Shown: one piece after another, positions 1 through 12,900 of the stretch
How positions within the stretch are numbered: position 1 is the stretch's first letter
How the letters are laid out: the number at the start of each line of letters is the position of its first letter
Assembly: GCF_000003815.2 (NCBI RefSeq)
Contig: NC_049985.1
Coordinates: 8,706,251 to 8,766,250 of the forward strand
Length of the DNA: 60,000 nt
Source: Branchiostoma floridae
Lineage: Eukaryota; Chordata; Leptocardii; Amphioxiformes; Branchiostomatidae
Direction of reading: 5' to 3'
Position numbers and translations under genes: made by a program
Notes under the pieces: model-generated
Databases searched by the model: none
Told to the model about the DNA's origin: nothing
What the model saw: the letters and a program-made list of their open reading frames with translations, nothing else

Positions 1-292
1 TTTGGAAGGAAATATGGAATCTCCCGACTCAATTTTGTGACACTCAGAAAGTATAAGGATGTATCGAAGCATTTGTGGATTATCAATAAGCATTTCCATC
101 TTTAGCCACTCGCTCCCCAAACAGACTAGACAATTCACATGGCAATGGCGACGGCTGGAGACCGCGTACCGTGAGCAACATATTGCCTGGGCAATGGGTA
201 AAGTTGCTTTTTATATACATATAGTACTATCAAGTGGCTTCAGTCACTATAAACCGACCACCATAACTTGAATGTTACCTGTCTCCTGTCAG
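1..292 (+). other. Upstream of gene A N-cap; no LDLa module seen
   Basis: The stretch has no LDLa-like Cys pattern, so the LDLa exon of gene A must lie before the window or be lost. An open stretch at 48-197 (after cactcag, before gtaaag) has the phase of a linker exon at both ends, but its translation does not resemble the gene B linker and lacks GDN. I treat it as a weak candidate only. Confidence 0.25.
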
Positions 293-404
293 AGTTGCCG
301 GAAGTCCCAGCGGTATGCACTTGTTCGGAGGGAACAAATGTCAGCTGTGCCGGACAGAATCTCTCAGCAGTTCCAGACGACATTTCTCACAACGTCACCA
401 GACT
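293..404 (+). CDS. Gene A exon: LRR N-terminal cap
   Basis: The 112-nt exon begins after ctcctgtcag and ends at ct|gtaagc. It reads LPEVPAVCTCSEGTNVSC and then AGQNLSAVPDDI, the CxC...C cap that precedes LRRs in this family. Its length equals the N-cap exon of gene B exactly. It starts with two nucleotides of a split codon and ends with two, as in gene B. Confidence 0.85.
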
Positions 405-942
405 GTAAGCTGACATGTTGTCTGTCCTTTTTCTACAGTGGTATTCAATTAAGTGATTTTCACGTTTTTTAATGCCAAAAAAAATGCATCGTCAGCCGCC
501 AAACCTTATAAACAGTCCGACTATGAACAGTTCAGTTTTTGACGACTTCTTGATTAGGTTTGGAAATGGCGGGTCATTCCTTTGATACCTTTTACAGATA
601 TTTGCAAGACAACAACATCAAACGTCTACCGGACTTCTCCTTTATCGAGTACACGGTGTTGACATACCTGTGAGTAAGATTTACTTACAATACAGATGAG
701 GCATGGAATACTTGCCAGCATTTTCTTTACAATACACACCCACAACACACATCACAGATGGCCGATCACTTTTCAGATTTTACATGAACGTGCACATCTA
801 TGTTGCCATTGTGGCCTCACGTATGGGTCACACATACAAGTACTTGCTGACCTGGTGGGCTAACATATTTACCGTGTTATTATTTTCACTCCGCGTACCG
901 TAGGTACGCTTCGAGTGAAAATATTGTTTTCATACTGTTTCT

Positions 943-973
<31 letters not shown>

Positions 974-3900
974 CCTGTCGCGACCTTTAAAGTGATTCCT
1001 CTCCGTCGTTCCTGAACCAATGGCCTGAAATTTGGCACAAGGGTACAGTGGGCCAATACCCAGACCCGTTTTTCTCATTTTTTTGATAGATACCTTTACA
1101 ATGATTTTAGGGATGTTTTAAGGTCATTTTCTGGCCCGGCTGTATATTCATGTCTCCCGTGCCCAGGTATTACGTCCAGATGACTTGAAAGTTGGTATGA
1201 TACTGCGTGAGATACTTATTAAAAGGACCCCGGTATTATTTTTGGCCAAACGTCACTTCAAAATCATTTAAAAGCCAATTTGGCGGGGTATCTACGCATA
1301 TTTTCACCGAGCTCGCGTTTCGCGCGTGTAACCATATATGGTCACGTTTGCACGTGCGTCCGTTGCACCATATATGGTTATGGACGTTTCCGCGCGTGAC
1401 GTAAGCTGTTTACCTGCAGCTGTGCATTGTGGCTAATTGAATTTAGAAGGGAACCAATATGCGCCCGACACTTAGCGGAAGCGATGACCTGATTGGTCAG
1501 CTCGGGTACAGCCAAGGAGGAAGGGTTTTTCAACTTAGCGGCTGGGAGTACATATATGTCGCCGGGAAGAAGTCCGTTAAAAGTAAGTGAAAAATTGTAC
1601 TGTTTATCTTAAAATTGGCAACAATACACAAATTAACGCAGTAACAAATTTGGGTAACTTGTCGTCGTTATTGTGTAGTTTTTGTTTGATTTACCCACGT
1701 TTAGAGTGTCTGGATAAGCGATACCGTAGCGTCAGAATGCCGCGGTAAGTGGGAGCGCATGCATGGAATATTGTTGCGCTTTGCAGTGACTGATGAGACA
1801 GTACTAGTATTGTATCATCAAGCTTTATTGACACGACAAAAAGTACAGTCAATTTTGTATGGCCAACTTTAAACTGCAACGAAAAAAGAAAGAATACAGA
1901 GTATATCTTACAATTCTACTAATTAAACATTATGATATGATTCTACTAATTATCGGTGAAAAGTGTACAGTAGTTCTCTTCCATAGTAACGTTATATGAT
2001 AGTACAGATTTTCAAGGGCAAATCTACTAGTACAAACGTTACACTATGTTGTGAATTGTTCATTCAGGTTGGTTGTACAAGAATATATGTAATCAGGTGT
2101 GGCTTTTTTTCTAATCAACAAACAAAAAGGATCTTCCTTTTACTCTGGGTGGTAGTACATGAAATTACACAAAGAAAATACTAATTATTGTATTCTATTC
2201 TATTTTCTACTGGAGGAAGAGGATACACCACCAGGACTGTTGTGCAGACAGGTGGGGTTGTGCCTTGATAGAGGGTGTCAATTTGACAGTGCTAAATTCA
2301 ATATTGGTCGGGTGCTCGAACTCAACTAATTCCACAAAGTCTGGCCTGTCAGAGAACACAATAGTCAACTGGCTACAAAGGTGGCATCAACAGACACCAA
2401 GGAGAGGATAGCAAAGTCACGTACAAGAAGTGTTACTGTGACAGAAACACCAGCTTTATGTATGATTAGGCTATTTGGGACAATATTGTAACTATTAAAC
2501 TAAGTGACAATTAGAGATATTATTATACCAACCATGAGTTCAAACATTGTATTTCATGACAGACATGAATAAGTTTTTATGACTTTTCAGACACCACGTC
2601 ATGGTATATGCTGTGTAATTTAGTAATGCACTGTACTACAAACAGTTAATCAGAATAATTAGATAATCATAAACTGATTAGTTTATGTGGAAAATAAATG
2701 GGACGTTAAGTTTATAACAGACGTATAATAACTGCAATTGCTGCATCCTTTTTTCAGACAAAAAGCATGCAAAACATTTAGATATGCAAAACAGACTCCG
2801 TGCAAACATACAGTCGCTAATTAGCTTTGTTCATCAATATAATGTATTAGCTGATTAACTCTAAGTATAGAAACAGAATGCGATCCTTTTTGTCTGAATA
2901 CAATGTGCATACATTTATATGTATTTGTAATGATAATGTAATTGCAGTGCAACCATGATATCCAATTGGATTTTTTTTTAAATTGCACTTCGCTAAAAAC
3001 GGCTAATAAGCATATCTTGGTAAAGAGTTAAAAGTGTAGTGCAGTTTGTTTGGAGAGGTCTGCTTGTATGAAGATTAGTTATGCTTGTGACAACCTTGAA
3101 TAAGTGCAGTAATTGCCCTTGCCTTGTGTAAATAAGCAGGAAAACTTTAATCATAACCACGCCATTGTCTGCTGTGGGTACGTAATACTAACGTTTAGGG
3201 TCGCATAACGTGTTGCATCTGTAGAAAATTTTCGTTTGTGACATAATTTTTTTTTCTTGAAGTAAAACGGTGCTTGCTTTGTTAATGTGTGAAACATTAG
3301 CATGCTGTGTGCGTGTTGTAATAAAGAAATAAAAGTTTGATAACCGTACAGTACTTACATTGGATTTTTCAAGTTCAATTTTGGAAAAGTCCATTTTTGC
3401 ATAAAGGGGAGAGCGGAGTGAAAATAGCTGAATTTGCTCCTAAGCAAATACCGGCCTTTCTAGTGATTTAGTACATTTTTGTTAGACTGATAAGAATTAT
3501 CATTACATGACATTCAGGCCAGGAGACACCAATGGAAATCTGTATAGGTGATAATGTAACAATAGGCAAGTTCAGGGTGTCATAATCTCATCCGTGAACA
3601 TTCCAGGTCATAAGAACTCACCCACACAGCAGCCCGCTATCTCAAGTGTCCAAAAGTCTGATTTAAAAAAATCCGACCAGCGAAACTTACCAGCTCTCAA
3701 ATATGCGCCATCTTGGTTTCTCATGACGTAAATTTAGGGACTGACCATTTCAAATAAGGGTTCAACACAGGCCTAAAATGGGCTACAATACTTTGGACTC
3801 GAATTGGGCCTTCTGTGGCTGCGTCAATTAGGGTCATTGCCCTGTTCTTAGTTTGTTTAATACAGCTGATTTTCTTGTTTGTTAACTGCCGAATTCAGAA

Positions 3901-6900
3901 ATCTGGGAAGGAACGGAATGTCGGTTCTGGAGCCTCGATCGCTCTCGGGCTTATTCAACCTGACCAAACTGTAAGTGTGATTCCGACACTGGTATATTCT
4001 CGCCATTTTCTTGGATTTATTCCAAAATCTTTTGGAATTTTCATGACTGTTGTTACACAATATATGGCCTTTATTGACGTAAGAGTATATTCATAAGATA
4101 ATGAAAGTTTGACATTGAATTTAGAGACGAAAGTTTGTTATCTGATCCTTTCTCTTACTGACAATACATTCTGTAAACACACAGCTTTCTGCACGACAAC
4201 GAATTAGAGACGATAGCCGAAGGAACCTTTCAAGATCTCCACAGACTCCGGTGGCTGTGAGTACTCTAGGGTTGGTTGGGCTTGCAGTGGTTGATATATG
4301 ATCAAGTTTCATATGTGTATGCCTTATTTATGAGACATTCTCGCTAGTATACTACAAAGGGTCATTTTAGCCATATATAGCCTGTTTCACATTGCGTATG
4401 TTATATACCTCTCGGGGGGGGGGGGGGATATGTAGAACATAAGCTAACAAGTAAGCCATGTCTTTGAAGGTTGGTCTCCTTTCTCAATGAGCAAATGGGC
4501 CAATGGTAGCCAATTGTCTGAAGTGATTCATCGCACATGAAACTCGCAATAATCCCTCTTCCGGATTTTACTGTTCGCACAAGAAGTGAAGACCACTGAC
4601 CTGTAAACATTTCGTGTCTCGGCCATGCCTAATGCATATTGGTATAAATGACTCCAACCGTCAGTTGTCTATTGTTTATGTCTCAGAGGCATGCGCAGTT
4701 GGATCCATGGTCGGGCTTATTAACAATTCAAGTTGCTACCTTTAATCATGACATAATTCTTGGCGTTGCTCTAAAACTGAATAATTTGGTGCTGTGCATG
4801 AGTCACAATGAAATAAACATTTAGGATTTCATAAGAATTTATAGAAACGGCTGACATATTACGCCACCGTGCACATCTAACCATAACTGATCATGATCTG
4901 TAGGTATCTGGAGAAAAATCGTCTGACGACAATCAGCCGCGGTGCTTTCTCTGGAATGACAGACCTGTTCTTGCTGTAAGTACCAACAGTTTGTCTTCAT
5001 TTCCATTTCACAAAGTTTTGGACAGATGATTCATGTTGGTAGTGTTAACGTTAGCGATATATGGCCAAAGACCATGTTATTTTTTTTTGGGGGGGGGGGG
5101 GGTGGATTGTATGTGAAGAAGTCCTTGGCCATGAAACCTGCATAATTATCATCATCATAAGCAACATCAGTAGCATCGTCATCATCGTAGCGTCAACTGC
5201 ATTACTTATAGTGGCAGGTCCTTGTCTGTTGCAGGTCACTCATCGACAACCGCATCGTCGAACTGCAGGCCGGACACATATGTGAAGACCTTCCTTCACT
5301 CGCCTTTCTGTAAGTTTGTTTGTTTGTTGTACATTACGATATGTCTTCTTAGTGAAAACTTAGTGTTATTATTATAATGATTTTATTTTTCGCTACCTAA
5401 TCACTTATAGGTTTGAAACATTTGGATACTTTTTTGTCTCATGTTGATATCAGCAATATCCCTTTTCCATCCCTTTTGCTGGGCTTTATAGCTACTAGGG
5501 CAATCTACGAAGTAAACTGTATTTCTTGCTTTTTGTGAAATGTATTGTGTTAGATGTGAAGTAGTAATACACGACAGGGTCAAAACTAATCGTTTATGCT
5601 TCGATAATGGTCTTACATCTTTTTTTTTCTTTTCGCAGGTTTCTCCAGGCGAACCAGATAGAGATTCTCCGACGCAAGGCCTTCATTGGGTGTGGGCATC
5701 TCGAGATTTCTGTAAGCAATTTCCAACCTTTCCTTTGTCATTGTGTCTTTAGGATTTCATGGCTAATTATATCCGGCAGTAATATAACATTGGTGAATTA
5801 TAGAACAGTGGGCTTTTAGTCTTTTTCTGCTCCAAGTCAAACTCAGCTCGTCTAGCCTAGACAGCAGTAGCCTTTTGAATTAGTTTCTTGTTACTTATGT
5901 CGATTTCTCTGAATGCCAATTGTATGTTTCCCGCGTCTACACACTACAAACTCCAAAGTTGATTCTATTCACTTTAGGGAAATCGACCACAACAAGATAT
6001 TCGTTGTGGAGGAAGGAGTTTTCGACCAGATGTTCAGCTTAACGGATCTGTAAGTGCATTTCTTCTAGATATTTTTATCATCAATGCATTTACAATTGGA
6101 TTTATGGATAATGCAATAGGGTGTAGCGACAGTGCATGTGTCATCTTCTAAATTATGGCAAATTTATGCATATCATATTTGTTAGAGGAAAAATAAAGAG
6201 CTAACGTTATGGCAATACGAATAAAATTCACAGATTTGCTGTTTGGAAAATCTTTCACAGATGTATGTTGTTTGGAAAGGATTCCAAAATCATCATCGCT
6301 AATTTGGAAAGGACGTACAATGTAATTATATTACTTACACGTGACTACATCACTACACAGCTCACTCGCCGGGAACAAGATCAGCCGTCTTCCAGGTGAT
6401 TTCTTCGGAAATCTCGGACACCTGGATCACCTGTGAGTAATGACTGCTGAGCATCAGACTTAAATCATTTAATGCTATTTTTATATGACGTGGTGCTAAA
6501 ATTTCAAAGGGTATAAACATACAGTTAAGGAAGTTGTTCCATTTCAATTAGTACTGGAACGACCATTACGTAACTAATTCAAGACGTACAAACGACTCTT
6601 GAGTATGAATTACTGTATCTAACTTGATTGTAGCGCAAGGAAAGTCAAATGTTAATTTATAACTTCCAATCTTTGTCTTCACATTTCAGAAACCTCTCGT
6701 TCAATCCTTTCTTGGAACTCAAAGAAGGGAGTTTTGATGGACTCCGAAACATAACATCACTGTAAGTACAACTTTTGTAACAAATGTTCTACGCTTCACA
6801 GTTATGATATGACAGAGGTTAAGGTAGTTGAACACAGTATTTATCCGCTACTCCTGTAGAAGGTTCGGAACAAGAAGAACACCACAGTACTTGAAATATA

Positions 6901-9900
6901 GCCGTAATTATTCTCCAGTACGGGGTGGAAACTGGAAAAAACTGGAATACGCCAGTTTTGAGACTGCTTGAGTTAGATCACGGTGTTTATACGGTGGGCG
7001 TGGAATGGCATATTTAATTCCATCCCAATACTGTCACCGCCAACTGTTGTGCGTCGGCTGTGGTAATACCTCTACTGGGCGTCATCTAATAGTGGCTTTT
7101 AAAAAAGAACGAGCTGGCAAGCTTAACCATATAAATCTCTATAGGCAAAGAACTGTGTTCTGCTGCTTTTAGAACAATGTCGACACCTACCGGGAAAGGG
7201 CGTACTGCAGTAAGTCACGAAACTGACTGCAGTTGAGAAATTATTCAATTATCGATATTCAGGAGAATTACGTCATTCCCGTTGTACAATACCTTGTTGC
7301 AAAGATGTAATTGTTCCTGAAATAGATTATTTTCATAGGATACAGGTTGAACTTCCGTTACCAAATTCGGTCTGATGTCAATCATTGTTGGTCTGCAAAA
7401 GAATAACTGAAATTCCAAAGCACGGGTAATGTAATATATTTCTTCGGGAAAATTATCACGTGCTCTAATGTTGTTGCAGGGATCTGCGGGGAATAAAGAT
7501 CAAGAACATCAGCCGCCGGATGTTCAAAGATCTTACATCGCTGAATCACATGTAATCAATTCAACTATAACTCTATTATTCAGTAACTATTGTTTAACGT
7601 GACATAGAGTCGATTCCAAGTCACCGCGTGGATGTTTGTGGCCATTGTTTAGAAATGATTTTAAAGTTTTGTAATTATATGTCTAGGACATTTGATACTT
7701 CAGAAATATTTGTAACACTGTTTCAACTTTATAAATATTTCGCTGGTCCTGTAAAACTTTGGAAATATTCATGGTGTGGAATTGGATACTTCTAATGATT
7801 TCTAAATAATGATAACAGCATTCTACCATTATTTACCATTTTCTACCATTTTCTACCATTTTTTGTAAATGGTTCAGTGGGCTGGGAAGATAGCAATTCA
7901 CACATCCTTGCAAAGTATGGTTGGGTGCCATGCAACAATGGCCCACCACAAAGGATCCAGTGCCTAGCAGTGTAATCTAAAAATATACAGATACAACAAT
8001 AGGGCTTACTTTTATGGGGGCAATAAACTAATTTTACCATTTGGCCAGGTTTACCATTTTTTGTAAATATTTGTAAATGTGAAATAATCACACAGAGGTT
8101 TCACAATTATTCTAAATAAAGATATTTTTGTACAGTTACTTTCAAAATGTTTCTAAAATCTTCAAAGGAATTCAAATATATGAGTACTTTCCCAGTCATT
8201 TTTTTAAAAATAATTTAATTATTGTGGCTCAGATATTCTTTTATTCAAAATAATTCAGACTAATTATAAATATCGCCTAAAAACCCTCATGGTGTCTTGG
8301 AATTGACTCTATGATGAAAATGCCATTGCTTCTGCTAGCATGCCATGGTGATGATATAAAGTTTACATTGTGTATTTCTGACCACTCGTATGTTAGTATT
8401 TCATTTACAAAGACGCTTTACTTTCAATGTTGTAGCATGTAATGCCCTTCTGTCATTTTTTCAAACGACCTTTTCGCTCTTAACATTTAACAAACAGATC
8501 ACTTTGATTGTTACAGGATTATACTATTTGGAACACTTAGCCATATTGTCAAAACACTGCTTTGAAAATAAAGCCTTGTTTGGTGACATTTGGTCATATC
8601 GATCACGTTTTATCAAAATCATGACATGTGGCTGTTCGTGATATCGCCGAGCCACGTTTGAAACCAGTCTGCGCGATATATATATATTAAGAATTTGTGC
8701 ATGACAATGTTCTTCATAATGCGAAAACCATGGTCAACAGCTACGTGTAGAAATCTAAATCATCCAAAAGTGTTATCAATAATACATACATTTGTGCATT
8801 TTTTTCACGCCGTTAAGATTTACTTTTAACGAATACAAAAAATACCATTATTGTAAAAAGTATGAACTGCATTAACCATGAAAAGGTTGTCAAAGTCACA
8901 AGTGCCATATGAAATCTACTTGTCACAACTACCGACGTGAATTTCTGTTCTAGATACTTCAGCAGATTCCGCTACTGTGGGCTCACCCCGCACGTCCGGA
9001 ACTGCGAGCCGAAGACTGACGGGTTGTCGTCGTTTGAAGACCTGCTGGCTAATGTTGTCCTGCGCATGAGCGTCTGGGTCATCGCCATAGTAACGTGCCT
9101 GGGGAACACGGCGGTCATGATTGGTCGAACGGTGATGAAGCAGGAGAACAAGGTCCATTCACTCTTCATAAAGAACCTCTGTGGTGAGTAGATGCCACGT
9201 TTTAACATCATTATACCTGTATTTGGCCCACATTTACATCAACAATAAAGATCTTCATTCATTCATTCATTCATTCATTATAAAGGGAAATGCACGAACA
9301 TAGTGTTTGCTTACGGACCGCTTGTTCCGACGAAAATAGATATGATACGAAGCACAGCAACTTAGTCCTTTTATGATGACATTCGTCATTCGAGTATATT
9401 GGAAAAAAATTTTAATTTTTCACTAACGCTGTAATTGTTTTGTTTCTCTTGATGCAGCGTCTGATTTCATCATGGGTGTCTACTTGCTTGTCATCGCCAC
9501 GAAGGACATGATGTTCCGTGGCGTGTACCACAGACACACGCACGCATGGACAAACAGTCTGGGCTGCCAGATCACCGGCTTCCTGGCCATGCTGTCCGCC
9601 GAGGTCTCCGTCCTGCTGCTCACCTACATGTCCGTGGAGAGATTCCTCTGCGTCGTGTTTCCGTACCGCGACAACCGGCCCAACCTCCGCCAAGCTGCCG
9701 TGGCAATCTGCCTGATCTGGTTCTTCGGGCTGCTCCTGTCTGCGGCGCCCCTCTTCATCCCGTACTACTTCGATCACTTCTACGGCAGCAACGGCGTCTG
9801 CTTCCCGCTTCACCTGCACGAGCCACACATGACGGGGTGGGAGTACAGCGCCTTCATCTTCCTGGGAGTCAACTTCGTCTCCGTGCTGGTGATAGGGGCT

Positions 9901-12900
9901 GCCTACGTGGGCATGTTCATATCCATTCAGCGCACGCGCCAGCAGATTGCCACTCACTTGACCCTCTTCACCGACATGTCCTTCGCCAAGCGCTTCTTCT
10001 TCATCGTGCTGACGGACTCGCTGGTCTGGCTGCCAATCACAATAATCAAGTTCATCGCTCTTGCTGGAATACCAATACCAGGTAAAATAGTTAGAATGGC
10101 TCTCAATGTGCAGAAATATTGGCCACAAACACAGTCCAAACAATTTTGATCTGATCTAGTCGTGGTTTGTCGACATACATTCATGGTGCTATTATCAGTG
10201 AGTAGAAAAATGACTTCTCTACAAACACTGTGCCCCTGCCAATAGTTGCAAGAGATGAATGGAAATAGTACTAGAGCTCTTTCCGGCTCCAGGCATCATA
10301 ATGATATGCTACATTTGACACATCAAATACGTGATTCAGAGAGGCCAGGGTTTTTCACGTTAGCTATTCTATGTTATTATATTGTCCATCTAACTGTTCT
10401 TTCTTGGTCCAACTTGAAGCTGTAGAAGTTGAAGCATTCTACTTTTGTTATAATAAGTAGTTTATTTCTTCAATGTCTGATAGCAGCGGCATTATGTTGA
10501 ACTGTCATAATGACAGTCACTAAGAAAACAGTCAACCACATCTCAGAGGACTTTACCAAGTGCTTGCTATTTCTATGTCATGACATTGCTTCACGTTATA
10601 ATCCATCCCACTGCTCCTCCAGGGACCATGTACGCGTGGATTGTGATCTTCGTGCTGCCCATCAACAGCGCCATCAACCCCATCCTGTACTCCCTCACCA
10701 CCAGAACCTTCACCACCCTGCTGGAGAACATCGTCAAAGGGAGTCCCCTGAGTCTGCGATCCAAACCCGACTACGAGAAGGCCCCGGATGGTAGGGCTTG
10801 GCTTTCTACATTGCATGTGTCACACTCTTCCCTCAACAACTCTATAGCCTACAGTTATGCATTCTAGTTACTGAGAAAGTCATACTATGTGCACTTACAT
10901 ACCTACCTACCTAGTCCCTTGACCTCCAGGTCGTTGGGGGGGGGGGGACAAGGTAGCCATGAAGATAGAAAGTTGCCTCTAGCTTCGTCTTTCCCTAGCC
11001 AGGGTTATCCTCTCCTGTAGGCTGAGGGACGTCCAGTCAACGACGCCCTCCTTCCACAGTGCCTTGTAGGATTGTATTGACCAGGTTGTTGTGTCGGGTA
11101 ACATGCCCGAACCACTACAGTTTGCGTCTTTTAACTCTTGCTAGGAGTGGTTCTTGAGGGCCAACGAGACCGCGTACCTGTTCCCGCACATACTCGTCTG
11201 TCTGTGTTCATAGTACGAGATGTGAAGTAGCTTACGCATGCACCTCATCTCAAAGGCTTGGATTTTCCTTTCTGTGGATGCCAATAGCGTCCAGGTCTCA
11301 CACCCATACAACAGTATGGACACAACTAGGGCCTTGTACAGCTTGTACTTGACAGTAAAGCTGATGTTGTTGGATTTCCAGATACTGGACAGACGAGCCA
11401 TTGCAGATGTTGCCATGGCGATCCTCTTCTGTACTTCTGTCCGACTGGTACCATCCTTTGTAATAGTCCCTCCCAGATATGTAAATGTGTCCACCTCTTC
11501 CAGTTGTTCCCCATTCATGAAGATGACCGCATGTGTTTCTTCCCTGCTGTTCACCATCACCTTGCTTTTCTCGGTGGTGACCTCCATGCCGAACGACCCA
11601 GTGCTCTGTAAGGTCCTGGAGGACAGTGTTGTTACCAGCGAGAAGGTCGATGTCATCTGCAAAGCGGATGTTACAGATACGTCTGCCACCGATAGAGATG
11701 GAGGTGTGATGATCATACAGTGTGTCCTGCATGATCTTCTCCAAGTACAGGTTAAACATGCCTGCAAGCATGCCTGGCGAACCCCGACTGTTGTCTTGAA
11801 AAATTCCCCCACTTTGTTGCTGATGAACACTGCACTAGATGCACTCTCGTACAATGCTTCGATAGTCTGTATTAGGCCCTCTTCGACGCCAAAACATCTC
11901 AAGACCCACCACAAGCCGTCATGCCACACTCTGTCAAAGGCCTTTTTAAAGTCAATGAAGTTGTGATACGGGTCCCGTTGGTGCTGCATGTGCTTTTCAA
12001 TGATGAGCCGACAGTTGACAATTTGCTCAATGGTGCTCCGACCCGGCCTAAAGTCAGCTTCCTCTTCTGCTAGTAGTTCTTCTGCCTTCGACTTGAGCCT
12101 CTTCAAGATCACTTTGAGAAGTATCTTGCTTGGATGGCTGATCAGACTGATGGTTCTGTAGTTTTGGCACTGGTGAGTGTTTCCCTTCTTGGGAAGGGAA
12201 TAACTAGAGACTGTGGGGAGGAAAAACAGCACCGGCATGGCATTTTCTGGGTATTATGTGCACTAAACACAGGTGGAAATGTCACAAATATCTTATTGAG
12301 TATGGATCATTTCATATTTTCTGTTTTACTGATTACACTAGCGGCTTCTATGATCGCAATGATAATGTATAGCATATTCTGTTTGCAGCTGGGACAATGA
12401 CCGGGAACACCTACTCAACAGCCCTTTCCTCCTCCTATCCACTCCGACCGCTGAGAAACTACCGAGGCATGCACGGTAAGTAACTCAAGGACGCCTGACA
12501 ACTGCTACATGTCAACAGGCTCTTATATTTTCTACCGGGGGCTCTTACATTCGTTTCCCTCAAAATTATGGGTAGAAAATAGGAGAGCAGCGAGTATAGC
12601 AGCCCCGGTAGACCACTATATATACGCACTAAATCTTTACTGGGTATTAATGAGAACGAACGAAGTTTCTCACAAAAAAAAAACAGTTCAATAGGAGCTC
12701 AGGATTCTCTGTCACTATCAACACACAGCGGCATTTAAAACCATGGTAGAGTACCGTTCTGAATATGAGATTAAAGCTCAAATGCATGAATCAACAGGGC
12801 AAGATGTTTCCCATTTTCTTTGCTTAGAGATGTTGGTCATCAAGCTTCTAGGAGCCTCACTATTGAAGGTGTTGCTATAGAAGTAGTCAGTCTAATCATA

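Noticed and set aside
48-197. Linker exon of gene A
   Set aside because: Phase fits on both sides, but there is no Gly-Asp-Asn start and no likeness to the gene B linker.
3815-4096. 93-codon + strand frame with a hydrophobic start
   Set aside because: The LRR2 exon lies within it in another frame with correct phase and splice sites, which explains the region better.
9412-10143. 243-codon - strand frame opposite TM2-TM6 of gene A
   Set aside because: It overlaps a strongly supported receptor exon on the + strand and is rich in Glu, Asp, His and Val as expected of an antisense shadow.
11238-11966. 242-codon + strand frame within the retrotransposon
   Set aside because: It is antisense to recognisable reverse transcriptase motifs and has no domain of its own.
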